A stretch of DNA of 64,000 nt, from the NCBI GenBank assembly GCA_016865015.1, contig CP018226.1, positions 589,001 through 653,000 on the forward strand, in the 5' to 3' direction. The notes below the pieces were generated by a model. That model made no database searches, was not told the origin of the DNA, and worked only from the letters and a program-made list of their open reading frames with translations. Below are positions 52,491-62,050 of this stretch, piece by piece. The DNA is from Rhizobiales bacterium IMCC20636 (GTDB taxonomy: Bacteria; Pseudomonadota; Alphaproteobacteria; Rhizobiales; GCA-2746425). Position numbers and translations under genes: made by a program. How positions within the stretch are numbered: position 1 is the stretch's first letter; every line of letters starts with the position of its first letter.

Positions 52491-52981
52491 CAAATCAAAA
52501 CAAGGTGCCTGTCGGCGCGGATGGAAGTCTTGAGCGATTAAAGCATCTGGGAATCGTATTGCCGGTCTTGCAGCCGCCTGTCGCCAGTTACGTTGATGCG
52601 GTGATGGATAATGGTTTGCTGTATCTTTCCGGCAAAGGCCCGCGCAAGGCCGATGGCTCCCGCCGCAGCGGCAAGGTCGGTGCTGATGTGTCGATAGAGC
52701 AAGCCCGGGAAGACGCTTATCAGACCGGACTTAACCTGCTGGCCGCCATCAACAACGCGACCGGTTCTCTGGCGCGTGTCGAGCGTGTGGTGAAGGTGTT
52801 CGGCATGGTCAATGCGGTGGCCGAGTTTGACGCCCATCCGACCGTCATAGACGCCTTCTCCGATCTGATGACCGATGTATTCGGCGAACGAGGCCGCCAT
52901 GCCCGCTCTGCTGTTGGCATGGGCAGTCTTCCCAATAATATGACAATCGAAATCGAAATGATCGTGCGGATTGGCGCGTAA
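52487..52981 (+). CDS. RidA/YjgF-family enamine/imine deaminase
   Basis: A 164-residue Rid-fold protein. It is longer than E. coli RidA because of a 40-residue N-terminal extension of the kind seen in the YjgF-like/chorismate-mutase-like subgroup. LLYLSGKGPRKADG and RHARSAVGMGSLPNNMTIEIE contain the conserved arginine and acidic end. Rid proteins hydrolyse enamines/imines released by PLP dehydratases, and such an enzyme is encoded about 4 kb downstream in the same run. The start overlaps the IclR stop. Confidence 0.88.
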   Translation: MTNQNKVPVGADGSLERLKHLGIVLPVLQPPVASYVDAVMDNGLLYLSGKGPRKADGSRRSGKVGADVSIEQAREDAYQTGLNLLAAINNATGSLARVERVVKVFGMVNAVAEFDAHPTVIDAFSDLMTDVFGERGRHARSAVGMGSLPNNMTIEIEMIVRIGA

Positions 52982-52984
52982 GGC

Positions 52985-53851
52985 ATGGTTACCATTTCCG
53001 ATGGAAGCAGCAGTGTTCAGATTTCGCCAGTCGGAGCGGAGTTGCAAAACTGGATTGTTGGCGGACAAGAGCTTGTCTGGCAACGCGACCCGGCCTTCTG
53101 GAAAAAATCCGCACCGGTGCTGTTTCCCGTGGTCGGCTGGTGCAACAATGGTGAGATCCTGATTGGCGAGACCCATTATCCTATGCCGGTCCACGGCTTT
53201 GCATCGACGCAGGCATTCTCAATTGTGCAGCAAGCCGAGAGCAGAATTGTTTTTTCTCTGAAAGACACGCCCGAGACGCGCAAGCATTTCCCCTTCGCGT
53301 TCGGTCTGGAAATCACCTTCCAGATCAAGGGCGATGAGCTGATGATCACCATGACGGTTTCCAACCCGGGATCAGATCCATTGCCCTATTCGATAGGGCA
53401 TCATCCGGCATTCGTGTTGGACGCAAAGCCCGGGTCGAGGCCACACTACCATATCGAATTTGCGTCTGCCGAGACTGGAAAGCTGCCCTGTATTTCGCCA
53501 AAGGGGTTGTTTACCGAACAGACAAGGGCACTGGACATGGAAGATGGTCGCATACTGCGTCTGGATGATGCTGTTTTCGCGGATGACGCGCTGTGCTTTC
53601 TTGATGCGAACAGTGACAGTCTTCGACTGATGTCAGAAAATGGCAGCGCAATCCGGGTGGATGTCGAAAATCTCCCGCATTTCGCAATCTGGTCGAAACG
53701 AGGGGCACCATTTGTGTCCGTTGAATGTTGGTCTGGCCATGGCGACCCCGAAGATTGCGCGGGTGATATTGTCAACAAGCCTTCGATTTCCGTTCTTGAT
53801 CCATCTGCGGTTGGAACGCACACAATCCGCTACAGTTTTGAAGGGGCATAA
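52985..53851 (+). CDS. Aldose 1-epimerase family protein
   Basis: A 288-residue galactose-mutarotase-fold protein. The catalytic and binding residues can be placed: H in MPVHGFAS, HH in SIGHHPAF and E in SVECWSGHGD. It interconverts the anomers of an aldose so that a 1-dehydrogenase can oxidise it. It starts 3 bp after the RidA gene, and 1 bp separates its stop from the next start. This fits a route that begins with free, unphosphorylated sugar. Confidence 0.87.
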   Translation: MVTISDGSSSVQISPVGAELQNWIVGGQELVWQRDPAFWKKSAPVLFPVVGWCNNGEILIGETHYPMPVHGFASTQAFSIVQQAESRIVFSLKDTPETRKHFPFAFGLEITFQIKGDELMITMTVSNPGSDPLPYSIGHHPAFVLDAKPGSRPHYHIEFASAETGKLPCISPKGLFTEQTRALDMEDGRILRLDDAVFADDALCFLDANSDSLRLMSENGSAIRVDVENLPHFAIWSKRGAPFVSVECWSGHGDPEDCAGDIVNKPSISVLDPSAVGTHTIRYSFEGA

Positions 53852-53852
53852 T

Positions 53853-54755
53853 ATGGCTGCGGTTTCCATCGCTGTCGATCAGGTCGATATTCTGGGCGAA
53901 GCACCACAATGGAATGGTCGGGACAAGTGTCTCTACTGGGTTGATGCCTTCCGGCCCGCAATCCGCAAATGGAACCCCGCCAGCGACAGGCTGGAGAGTT
54001 TCATGATGCCACATGATATCGGCTCGTTTGTGTTTACAACCGACGGCCGTGTCGTGGCGGGTATGCGTTCGGGCTTCAATCTTGTTGATCTGCAAACCGG
54101 GTCTGTCGAGTTGATCGTCAACCCGTTGCAACGTGACGAGCGATTGCTGCTCAATGATGGAAAATGCGACCGGGCGGGCCGTTACTGGTGCGGCAGCGTG
54201 CATTCCGATTTCATCGGACGTCAGGCAGAGCTTTTCTGTCTTGATACCGATTTGTCGGTGAGGAAAGTGGACGATGGATTTATCATCGGGAATGGCATCG
54301 CGTTTTCACCTGACAACAGCCTGATGTATTTTGCCGACAGCCGTGATGAAACCGTGTGGGTCTATGATTTCGATCTGGAGCGCGGCACGATAACAAACCG
54401 ACGGGTGTTCTTCTCGACCGCTGATATGGATGGTCGGGTCGATGGTGCCGCTTGCGACACTGAAGGCAATTACTGGTGCGCTCTGGTGCACGGTGGGGCT
54501 GTGGGGTGCATCTCTCCGGCGGGCAAATTGATCGAACGCATTGACGTTCCGGCCAAGCATCCCACCATGGTGGCTTTCGGGGGCGATGATCTGTCAACGA
54601 TGTATGTGACGTCGGCCGCCTCACTGCTGGCACCGGAGGAGGTGTCGCTCTGGCCTGATGCAGGCAAGCTGTTCAGGATCGACGGGCTTGGCGCAACGGG
54701 TCTGCCGGAGCCGGTCTTTCAACATGATTTTTCAACTGGAAAGGTGGCAAGCTGA
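53853..54755 (+). CDS. SMP-30/gluconolactonase family lactonase
   Basis: A 300-residue six-bladed propeller of the SMP-30/regucalcin family. The metal ligands appear in LGEAPQWNG (Glu), LLNDGKCDRAGRYWCGS (Asn) and NGIAFSPDNSLMYFADS (Asn, Asp). It should open an aldono-lactone formed by a sugar 1-dehydrogenase. ATG 53853 is two bases after the epimerase stop. A longer frame would overlap the epimerase by 200 bp. The stop shares one base with the SDR start (TGATG). Confidence 0.88.
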   Translation: MAAVSIAVDQVDILGEAPQWNGRDKCLYWVDAFRPAIRKWNPASDRLESFMMPHDIGSFVFTTDGRVVAGMRSGFNLVDLQTGSVELIVNPLQRDERLLLNDGKCDRAGRYWCGSVHSDFIGRQAELFCLDTDLSVRKVDDGFIIGNGIAFSPDNSLMYFADSRDETVWVYDFDLERGTITNRRVFFSTADMDGRVDGAACDTEGNYWCALVHGGAVGCISPAGKLIERIDVPAKHPTMVAFGGDDLSTMYVTSAASLLAPEEVSLWPDAGKLFRIDGLGATGLPEPVFQHDFSTGKVAS

Positions 54756-55429
54756 TGCCAAGCGTTTTGATAACAGGGTGCGACGCGGGCATCGGACGGG
54801 AGTTTGCGAAGCAATATCTTGAAGCGGGTTGGGAGGTTCTTGCAACCTATAGATCGCTCGATAATGTGATTACTGACAGCAAAAAGGTCCAGAACTTCAA
54901 GCTGGACGTGACGGTCGCCTCAGACTTTTCGGATTTGAAGCAGAAACTGGGCGATAAACCGATAGATCTGCTGCTGTCGAATGCCGGCATCGGGCTTGAT
55001 GTAGCAAAGCTTGGCGCGCTCGACTTCGACTATGTGAAGCAGATGTATGATGTGAATACCGTCGGGCCGCTGCGTCTGGTTGACACATTTGCCGATAATG
55101 TGGCGGCCAGCGACATGCGGCGCATTGCCACGATTACAAGCCGGATGGGTTCCATCAACCTCAACCTGTCGGGCGGCCATTACGGGTATCGCGCCAGCAA
55201 GGCCGGTCTGAACGCGATGATGCGCAGCCTGGCGATTGACCTGTTCGACCGTGGCATCACGGTTGTTTCGATACATCCCGGATGGGTCGATACGGCTGGT
55301 GGCGGCGCTGGAAATGCGGCGGTTCCTGTTGCAGAAAGTGTGGCCTCGATGCGCGCACTCATTAGCAAACGGGGCAATCACGAAACCGGACAGTTGTTCG
55401 CTTATGACGGGATGCCCTTGCCATGGTAG
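54755..55429 (+). CDS. Short-chain dehydrogenase, C-factor-like
   Basis: A 224-residue SDR: TGCDAGIG cofactor motif (about 7-14), SNAG (about 75-78), Ser in TITSRMGS and YRASK with the catalytic Tyr/Lys. It is shorter than the classical 250 residues, matching the C-factor (CsgA-like) group. It lies between the lactonase and the amidohydrolase genes, and its stop overlaps the latter's start by 7 bp. It may oxidise the sugar or a side-chain hydroxyl in the pathway. Its exact step is not determined. Confidence 0.85.
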   Translation: MPSVLITGCDAGIGREFAKQYLEAGWEVLATYRSLDNVITDSKKVQNFKLDVTVASDFSDLKQKLGDKPIDLLLSNAGIGLDVAKLGALDFDYVKQMYDVNTVGPLRLVDTFADNVAASDMRRIATITSRMGSINLNLSGGHYGYRASKAGLNAMMRSLAIDLFDRGITVVSIHPGWVDTAGGGAGNAAVPVAESVASMRALISKRGNHETGQLFAYDGMPLPW

Positions 55430-56610
55430 ATGATGCGAAAAGATGGGACACGCTGATCCGTGGTGGCAGGCTGATTGATCCGGCCAACAAGATCGACGCC
55501 AAGCTGGATGTTGCCGTTCGTGACGGGCTGATTGCCGAGATCGGGACAAATCTGAAGGCTGAAAATTCAGAGCATACCCTTGATGCATCTGGCATAATGA
55601 TTGTGCCGGGACTGATCGATCTGCACACCCATATCTATCACAAGGCGACGGCGTATGGCGTCGAGCCAGACCCGATTGCCCGACGCGCCGGTGTCGTCAC
55701 CATGGTGGATGCCGGTAGTGCGGGGGCCGGCAATTTTGCGGGGTTGCGCGAGTTCGTTTTCAAGCAGTCAGCCTATCGCCTTCTTGCCTATGTCAATATT
55801 TCCTATCCGGGCATTTTCGCTTTCGACAAGGATTATGTCGTGGGTGAGGCTGCGGTCAAGGAACTGCTCTCGGTGTCTCATTGCTGCGAGACGGTCGAGC
55901 AGAACCGTGATGTTGTTGTCGGCGTGAAGGTGCGTCTGGGGGCTGGCACGTCGGGAGATATTGGATTGCTGGCCCTCGACCGGGCGATAGAAGCGGCGGA
56001 ACGCTGTGACCTTCCGGTCATGGCCCATATCGGGAAACCACCGCCTACCTATGCTGAAATTCTCGCGCGTCTGCGGCCCGGTGATGTGCTGACACACTGT
56101 TTCAGGCCAGCCCCCAACGCGCCGGTGGATGACAGCGGCAGCGTGTTGCCAGCGTTGCGGGCAGCGCGTGAACGCGGCGTTCTTTTCGATATCGGCCATG
56201 GCATGGGCGCTTTCGGCTTTCACAGCGCTGAATCCTCCATCGAGCAAGCGTTCCCGCCGGATATCATCTCCAGTGATGTTCATGCCCTGTGTGTCGATGG
56301 TCCGGCGCATGATTTGCTCCACACGATGAGCAAGCTGATACGCTGCGGTGTTGCCATAGAGGATGCTGTTGCCATGGCGAGCTGGGCTCCGGCCAAGGCC
56401 ATGAAACGACCCGACCTTGGCCATCTCTCCGTTGGCACACGTGCAGAAATGAGCCTGATCGACCTTGTTGATACTGATTTGAATCTGGTTGATGTGCTTG
56501 GTGAAACGCGGCAGGCTGATACCATGCTTCGTGCCCGTGGCGTGTTTTTGAAAGACCGGTTTATTGACGCTGACAGCCGTCCATGGGAGCAGCCAAGAGA
56601 TCAAGATTAG
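55423..56610 (+). CDS. Amidohydrolase/deacetylase family metal-dependent hydrolase
   Basis: A 395-residue dihydroorotase-like amidohydrolase. Metal ligands are H68-x-H70 (DLHTH), the probable carboxylated K169 (GVKVRLG), H202 (AHIGKPP), H225 (THCFRP) and D285 (SSDVHA). Members of this group sit near amino-sugar-acid genes, for example those for glucosaminate use in other bacteria, and deacylate or open cyclic amides. Here it lies directly before the PLP enzyme gene, so removal of an N-acyl group from an amino-sugar acid is a fitting role (inferred). Confidence 0.85.
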   Translation: MVDDAKRWDTLIRGGRLIDPANKIDAKLDVAVRDGLIAEIGTNLKAENSEHTLDASGIMIVPGLIDLHTHIYHKATAYGVEPDPIARRAGVVTMVDAGSAGAGNFAGLREFVFKQSAYRLLAYVNISYPGIFAFDKDYVVGEAAVKELLSVSHCCETVEQNRDVVVGVKVRLGAGTSGDIGLLALDRAIEAAERCDLPVMAHIGKPPPTYAEILARLRPGDVLTHCFRPAPNAPVDDSGSVLPALRAARERGVLFDIGHGMGAFGFHSAESSIEQAFPPDIISSDVHALCVDGPAHDLLHTMSKLIRCGVAIEDAVAMASWAPAKAMKRPDLGHLSVGTRAEMSLIDLVDTDLNLVDVLGETRQADTMLRARGVFLKDRFIDADSRPWEQPRDQD

Positions 56611-56723
56611 TCTCACTATGTGATACTTGGTATTAACCAGTAAAATTCCTGTTGCATGTTCGGAATTTTTCGATACTCTTTTGCAAAGTAGATTGGCGAA
56701 ACAAGAAGGTCCGCGCTGAAACG

Positions 56724-57818
56724 ATGAATGTGCAAGTCAAACCCATTTCATCTGCAAAGTCCGGCACGGGCCTGAAATGGGATACGCCTGTCCCTGTGGT
56801 CGATCTTGATGTGATGGAGCGCAATATTGCCTCATTGCAGCAAGCCTGCGACGCTGCCGGTGTGCTCAACCGGCCACATATCAAGACACACAAGAGCATC
56901 GAGATTGCAAAACTGCAATTGGCCGCCGGGGCGATTGGCATAACCTGCCAGAAGCTCGGTGAGGCTGAAGTCATGGCCGATGGCGGCATCGACGATATTC
57001 TCATCAGCTACAATATTATTGGCGCGGCGAAACATGATCGCCTTGCTGCGCTGAATGCGCGTGTGTCGCTGATGGTCAGCTGTGACAATGCTGTCGTGGC
57101 GCAAGATTTGTCCCGCGTCGTCGCGTCCGGCAAGCGGGATCTCACAGTTCTGGTGGAAGCCGACACAGGTCGCCACAGATGCGGGGTCACGACACCGGAG
57201 GCTGCAGTTGAACTGGCGGTTTTGATCCAATCGCTGCCCGGCCTGCAATTCGGTGGTTTGTTGATGTATCCGCCGGACGGTCAGCATGAGCAGGCTGTGG
57301 CATTTCTGGATGCCGCGCGTGCGGGTTGCGAAAAACGCGGGCTCACAATCAGGATCGTGTCCAGCGGCGGCTCACCCAATATCGCTTGCATCGGTCAGTT
57401 GGGGGCAACCGAATTTCGCTCAGGCACCTCGATTTTCAATGATCGGAAAATGGTGGATCTGGGTGCTGCCACCTATGATGATTGTGCCCTCCACATCTAT
57501 GCGACCGTTGTATCGCATCCCGAGACGGGCCGTATCATGCTGGATGCCGGTTCAAAGGCGCTGAGCAGCGACTTATCCGGGTTCAAGGATTTTGGATTGC
57601 TGCCCGAATACCCACAGGCCCGGATCGTGCAGTTTGCCGAGGAGCACGGCTTTGTGGACGTGTCGCGCTGTCAGACCATACCCAAAATTGGTGAGATCGT
57701 GCGGGTTCTGCCCAACCACGTCTGCCCCACGATCAACCTTTCCGAAGATATTGCCAAGCTGCGGGGCGGAAAACATGTTGGCAGTTTCAGCGTCGATGCG
57801 CGCGGCAAGGTGAGATGA
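56724..57818 (+). CDS. Fold-type III PLP enzyme of the D-serine dehydratase/D-threonine aldolase family
   Basis: A 364-residue protein with an alanine-racemase-like barrel and C-terminal metal domain. The PLP region RPHIKTHKS (P51-K57) and VEADTGRHRCGV, SSGGSPN and EFRSGTSIFND belong to the family. The metal site reads H332-x-C334 (PNHVCPTINL). From memory, His-x-Cys is found in the dehydratases (D-serine, D-threo-3-hydroxyaspartate) and His-x-Asp in the aldolases, so a dehydratase/ammonia-lyase reaction is preferred. ATG 56724 has only a weak ribosome site, and 113 bp separate it from the amidohydrolase gene. Confidence 0.83.
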   Translation: MNVQVKPISSAKSGTGLKWDTPVPVVDLDVMERNIASLQQACDAAGVLNRPHIKTHKSIEIAKLQLAAGAIGITCQKLGEAEVMADGGIDDILISYNIIGAAKHDRLAALNARVSLMVSCDNAVVAQDLSRVVASGKRDLTVLVEADTGRHRCGVTTPEAAVELAVLIQSLPGLQFGGLLMYPPDGQHEQAVAFLDAARAGCEKRGLTIRIVSSGGSPNIACIGQLGATEFRSGTSIFNDRKMVDLGAATYDDCALHIYATVVSHPETGRIMLDAGSKALSSDLSGFKDFGLLPEYPQARIVQFAEEHGFVDVSRCQTIPKIGEIVRVLPNHVCPTINLSEDIAKLRGGKHVGSFSVDARGKVR

Positions 57819-57827
57819 GGAACAGCA

Positions 57828-58646
57828 ATGAGTGAACATTCAAATTCCATGGAGGGCTTCGGCAACCCGTTTCGTGAAGCCCTCAAGCAGGGCAGGCCGC
57901 TGACCGGAATCTGGTCGATGCTCAACAGTGACAATGCGGTTGAAGCGGTGTCATGGACCGGCTTTGACTGGCTTCTGATCGACGGTGAACACTCGGCGGT
58001 CACTTTGGCAGATGCGACGTTGTACTGCCGAATTCTCGCTGCAACGCCGACCATTCCGATTGTCCGTCTCGTCGATGGCGATCCATCGCGGATGAAGCGG
58101 TATCTGGACGCTGGTATCCAGACATTCATGCTGCCGCAAATCAACACTGTTGAAATGGCGCAGGCGGCCGTTGCATCGATGCACTATCCTCCCAAGGGAA
58201 TACGCGGCGTTGCTGCCATGCACAGGGCTTCGCGGTTCACCCATTTCAAGGATTATATAAAGCGGGCTTCGGAAAGCATCTTTCTGATCGTTCAGGTGGA
58301 AACCGAAGCTGCCATCGACAATGTCGAAGCGATTGCCGCTGTCGATGGTGTTGATGCTGTGTTCTTTGGTCCCGGCGATCTGGCGGCTTCCATGGGCAAG
58401 CTGGGACAGCCTGGTGATGCGGACGTGACGGCGCGGATTGGTGAGGCTTTTGCGAAGGTAAAGCGTCTCGGTAAAACATGCGGTGTTCTGGCTGCGAACG
58501 CTGATCTGGCTGAAAAATATATCGGCGATGGCTTTGATTTCGTTTCCGTTGCCAATGATGCTGCCTTGCTGGTGACATCGGCCAATGCTGTGGCCGACCG
58601 TTTCAGCAAGCAGGCACAAGCTACAAAAACAAGGCAGGGTGGCTGA
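57828..58646 (+). CDS. HpcH/HpaI-family aldolase (2-keto-3-deoxy acid aldolase type)
   Basis: A 272-residue class II aldolase. The catalytic base region IDGEHSAV (His), VRLVDGDPSRMKRYLDAG (Arg area), QVETEAA (metal Glu) and FGPGDLAASMG (metal Asp) are conserved. Members cleave 2-keto-3-deoxy or 4-hydroxy-2-keto acids to pyruvate and an aldehyde. It lies 9 bp after the PLP enzyme, so it is placed to cleave the 2-keto-3-deoxy acid that enzyme could make. Confidence 0.87.
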   Translation: MSEHSNSMEGFGNPFREALKQGRPLTGIWSMLNSDNAVEAVSWTGFDWLLIDGEHSAVTLADATLYCRILAATPTIPIVRLVDGDPSRMKRYLDAGIQTFMLPQINTVEMAQAAVASMHYPPKGIRGVAAMHRASRFTHFKDYIKRASESIFLIVQVETEAAIDNVEAIAAVDGVDAVFFGPGDLAASMGKLGQPGDADVTARIGEAFAKVKRLGKTCGVLAANADLAEKYIGDGFDFVSVANDAALLVTSANAVADRFSKQAQATKTRQGG

Positions 58647-58649
58647 CAA

Positions 58650-59729
58650 ATGGCGACAGTCAGTTTCAGAGCGCTGGTCAAGGCCTATGGCGATTTGGAG
58701 GTTGTCCATGGCATCAATCTGGATGTCGAGGACGGCGAGTTCGTCGTGCTTGTCGGCCCATCCGGATGTGGCAAAAGCACCTCGTTACGCATGCTGGCCG
58801 GGCTTGAAGATACGTCTGGCGGAGACATTCTGATCAACGAGAAGGTCGTCAACGAAGTTGCACCGCGTGACCGGGACGTTGCGATGGTGTTTCAGGATTA
58901 TGCGCTTTATCCGCATATGTCTGTGTTTGAAAATATGGCTTTCTCGCTGCGCTATCGCAAGACACCAAAGGCCGAGATCACCACTCGTGTCATGGAAGCT
59001 GCCGACATACTCGGGCTTGAACCCTTGTTGCAGCGCCGCCCGAAACAGCTCTCAGGTGGTCAGCGCCAGCGTGTTGCCATGGGGCGCGCGATCGTGCGTA
59101 AGCCACAAGTTTTTCTGTTTGATGAGCCATTGTCGAACCTTGATGCAAAACTGCGCGGGTCCATGCGGCTGGAAATGAAAAAGCTGCACAGGCGGTTGGG
59201 CGTAACCACGCTCTATGTGACGCATGATCAGATCGAAGCCATGACGTTGGCAGATCGTGTGGTTGTCATGAATAATGGTCATATTGATCAGGTCGGCACG
59301 CCCGACGAAGTGTATAAATCTCCCAAGACTCTGTTCGTGGCAGGCTTCATAGGCTCGCCGACCATGAATGTGCTTCCCGCAATACGTGACGCGGATGGCT
59401 CGGTGCGCGTTGGCGGGGCAGATGGGTTCTCCATCGACCGCTCCGACATTCCCGAAGATGCGCCGCAAAATCTGGTGTTCGGCATCCGGCCTGAAGAGGT
59501 GTTTGTGGGGGAGACCATCCTGGATGACAAGGGCCCTGTGGTCACTGCCATTGTCGATGTCGTCGAAGCACAAGGTCCCGACACGCTGGTGTTCGCAAGT
59601 CTCGGCGGTCACGATCTGACCATTCGGACACGGCCCGACGTCAAAGTTAAGGCGGGGGATGCGGTACAAGTGCAACTGAACATTTCCCGCTCCCATCTCT
59701 TCAACAAGGAAACCGGGAGGACACTGTGA
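58650..59729 (+). CDS. Sugar ABC transporter ATP-binding protein, UgpC/MalK class
   Basis: A 359-residue ATPase: Walker A GPSGCGKST, signature LSGGQRQRVAMGRAIV, Walker B FLFDEPLSNLDAKLR and the H-loop YVTHDQ. The C-terminal regulatory OB domain (about 240-359) is typical of carbohydrate importers. It starts 3 bp after the aldolase gene. It is the only ATPase gene for the importer whose other parts are encoded 1-4 kb downstream. Confidence 0.93.
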   Translation: MATVSFRALVKAYGDLEVVHGINLDVEDGEFVVLVGPSGCGKSTSLRMLAGLEDTSGGDILINEKVVNEVAPRDRDVAMVFQDYALYPHMSVFENMAFSLRYRKTPKAEITTRVMEAADILGLEPLLQRRPKQLSGGQRQRVAMGRAIVRKPQVFLFDEPLSNLDAKLRGSMRLEMKKLHRRLGVTTLYVTHDQIEAMTLADRVVVMNNGHIDQVGTPDEVYKSPKTLFVAGFIGSPTMNVLPAIRDADGSVRVGGADGFSIDRSDIPEDAPQNLVFGIRPEEVFVGETILDDKGPVVTAIVDVVEAQGPDTLVFASLGGHDLTIRTRPDVKVKAGDAVQVQLNISRSHLFNKETGRTL

Positions 59730-60757
59730 TGACCAACGGTCAAACCAGAGTCGCATTGGCGGGCTTTGGAGCCTGGGCACAGATGCATGCTCGAGCCATC
59801 GAGAACATTGAGGGTGCCGAGGTCACAGCGGTTTTTTGCCATAGCGAGAAATCAGAAGCTGCGGCTGCTGAAATCGTGCCATCTGCCAAACGATATTCTG
59901 ACTATAAGGCGATGCTGAGCGCTGGTGGATTTGATGTCGTCAATGTCACCGTTCCAAACAATCTGCACGCAGCCTTTGCTGTCGACGCGATGCAGGCGGG
60001 AGCCCATGTATTTCTTGAAAAGCCACTGGGAATAACACTTGCAGATTGCGATGCGGTCATCGCCACCTCGCAAGACACCCAACGTCTCGTTGCGCTCAAT
60101 CATGAATTACGCGTTTCCCGGCAATGGGGACTGGTACGCGATATTGTCAGCGCCGGTGACATTGGCGAGGTGCGCTACCAGCATTTGTCCCTGTTCCGAC
60201 ACAAGTTCCGTCAGGGTTCGGGCGGCTGGCGCTATGATGCGGACCGGGTCGGTTCATGGATTCTGGAAGAACTGGTGCATTTTTTCGATCTCGTGCTTTG
60301 GTATGGGGCGGAGAATGGCAGACCAAAAACCGTCCGGGCTTTCGGCAACGGCTCCAATGGAGGCCTGACGGATAATTTCACCACGGTTCTGGAATGGTCA
60401 AATGGCTCCGTCGCTGTTCTGAGCCAGTGCCTATCCGGGTTCGAGCACCATACCTTGCTGGAAGTCGCCGCAACTAATGGTGCTGTTCGGACCTGGTGGT
60501 CCGGCGCCATGGATCGCACGCTGCACCCTGATTTCGAGTTCAAGGTCAGACGCGGAGAGAGCGACGCTGAAGTCGTGAAAATCCCGCAATCGGGAGAAGT
60601 TTTCGAACTCGAAGAGAATTTGCGCCGTGCCTATGAAGGCTTTCACAACGGCACGAGCATCCTTTCGGCACAGCAGGCCCGCCTCTCGGTTGAGGTCTGT
60701 TTTGCCGCCGAAGAATCCTACCGTACTGGTAGCCCCGTCGAACTGCCCGACGGTTGA
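59729..60757 (+). CDS. Gfo/Idh/MocA-family oxidoreductase
   Basis: A 342-residue NAD(P)-dependent dehydrogenase. GGGAGG at 59715-59720 and overlap with the previous TGA set the ATG at 59729. Rossmann start VALAGFGAWAQMHARAI, then EKPLGITLADCD with the conserved Lys-Pro, and the C-terminal domain with GSWILEELVHFFDLV. It could oxidise a sugar at C1 or another hydroxyl, or reverse an epimerisation. It sits between the ATPase and binding-protein genes of the importer, so it belongs to the pathway. Confidence 0.87.
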   Translation: MTNGQTRVALAGFGAWAQMHARAIENIEGAEVTAVFCHSEKSEAAAAEIVPSAKRYSDYKAMLSAGGFDVVNVTVPNNLHAAFAVDAMQAGAHVFLEKPLGITLADCDAVIATSQDTQRLVALNHELRVSRQWGLVRDIVSAGDIGEVRYQHLSLFRHKFRQGSGGWRYDADRVGSWILEELVHFFDLVLWYGAENGRPKTVRAFGNGSNGGLTDNFTTVLEWSNGSVAVLSQCLSGFEHHTLLEVAATNGAVRTWWSGAMDRTLHPDFEFKVRRGESDAEVVKIPQSGEVFELEENLRRAYEGFHNGTSILSAQQARLSVEVCFAAEESYRTGSPVELPDG

Positions 60758-60790
60758 ACAATTAGGGCAGTGACAGAGAAAGGAGACCAA

Positions 60791-62041
60791 ATGTTGAAAA
60801 ATCTGAGCAAGTGGACAACCGCGTTCACTGTATCCATTTTTGCAAGTCTCTCCGTCGCACAGGCAGCGGATGAAAAAATTACGGTCCTCACCTGGAACCT
60901 TCCGGTTTACGGGGAAAAAATAAATGGCTGGATTGCTGACTTTCATGAACAGCATCCCGATGTTGAAGTTGAGTGGATCGACAAGAAGGGGTCTGAATGG
61001 GCGACCTTCTTCCAGACCCAACTGGCTGCCGGCACGCCGCCGGATGTGGTGAATATTCAGGGCGCTCTATGGGCGGAATATGCAGCCAATGAGCAATTGC
61101 TTGATCTTGGGCCATATCTCAAAAATGATCCAGATTTCTCGGGTCGGTTCGTCGATGGCGCACTTGATTTGTGGACAACAGATGATGGCAAATCCTACAT
61201 GGTGCCGTGGTACTTCAACCGCACGCTGCTTTATCTGAACAAGTCGATGTTGGCAGAGGCCGGCATTGAAAAGACACCGGCAACATTCGACGAATTGATG
61301 GCGGCAGCCGACAAGATGAAGGGTGAGGGCAAGTCCGGCTTCCTGACAGCGAATTTCGATTGGCTCTACTGGCCGCTGTTCAAAATGAACGGTGTCGATA
61401 TTCTCAACGAAGACATGTCAAAAGCTGCCTTCAACACACCTGAGGCACTGGAAACTCTGACGGCTCTTGCCGAAGCCACCAAGAGCGGTGCTATCAACAA
61501 CATCTCCTGGACGGGCCGTTGGGTCGAGCCGAATACGGCTTTTGCTTCGCGCAATGTGGGCATGTATATGGCACCCAACTCTGCCCTTTTCTGGGCCGCC
61601 AGCAAGGCGGACTGGATCAATGACGAGAATGTTGAGGTTGTTGATGCACCGGGTGACTGGTGGACACCCAACCACCATGGCTGGGGTGTTTCTGCCTCGA
61701 CCAAATATCCTGATGCTGCGGTTGATCTGATCAAGATTGCAACATCGGACAAATGGCAGGAAACCATGTCCAGCACCTTCTCGATCCTGACATTGAACAA
61801 GAATGTCGATCCCATGCTGATCGAGAAGTTCACAACCGAAGATCCGCTGAAGGCAAAAATCCTGACGGCTGCGGGTTCCAAGCTGGACAAGATCACCGGT
61901 TATCTCAAATCACCGGTCGAAGCTCGGGTGAAGGACGCATTCTGGACATCGGTCCAGCCCGCTCTGCTGGGTCAGGTTGATCCTCAAAAGGCTCTGGATG
62001 CAGCGGAAGCGAAAGTGAACCGCGTTCTTACCAGACGCTAA
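60791..62041 (+). CDS. Sugar ABC transporter substrate-binding protein
   Basis: A 416-residue periplasmic receptor of the carbohydrate uptake-1 type. The ATG at 60791 has AGGAG nine bases upstream. The signal peptide ends near residue 25 (SVAQA-AD). KITVLTWNLPVYGEKINGWIADF, ADVEVEWIDKK-type start (DVEVEWIDKKG), PDVVNIQGALWAEYA and the conserved VPWYFNRTLLYLNKSML segment follow. The ligand is unknown. The enzyme set suggests an amino sugar or its oxidised form. A stem-loop follows. Confidence 0.9.
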   Translation: MLKNLSKWTTAFTVSIFASLSVAQAADEKITVLTWNLPVYGEKINGWIADFHEQHPDVEVEWIDKKGSEWATFFQTQLAAGTPPDVVNIQGALWAEYAANEQLLDLGPYLKNDPDFSGRFVDGALDLWTTDDGKSYMVPWYFNRTLLYLNKSMLAEAGIEKTPATFDELMAAADKMKGEGKSGFLTANFDWLYWPLFKMNGVDILNEDMSKAAFNTPEALETLTALAEATKSGAINNISWTGRWVEPNTAFASRNVGMYMAPNSALFWAASKADWINDENVEVVDAPGDWWTPNHHGWGVSASTKYPDAAVDLIKIATSDKWQETMSSTFSILTLNKNVDPMLIEKFTTEDPLKAKILTAAGSKLDKITGYLKSPVEARVKDAFWTSVQPALLGQVDPQKALDAAEAKVNRVLTRR

Positions 62042-62050
62042 ATGCGATCT

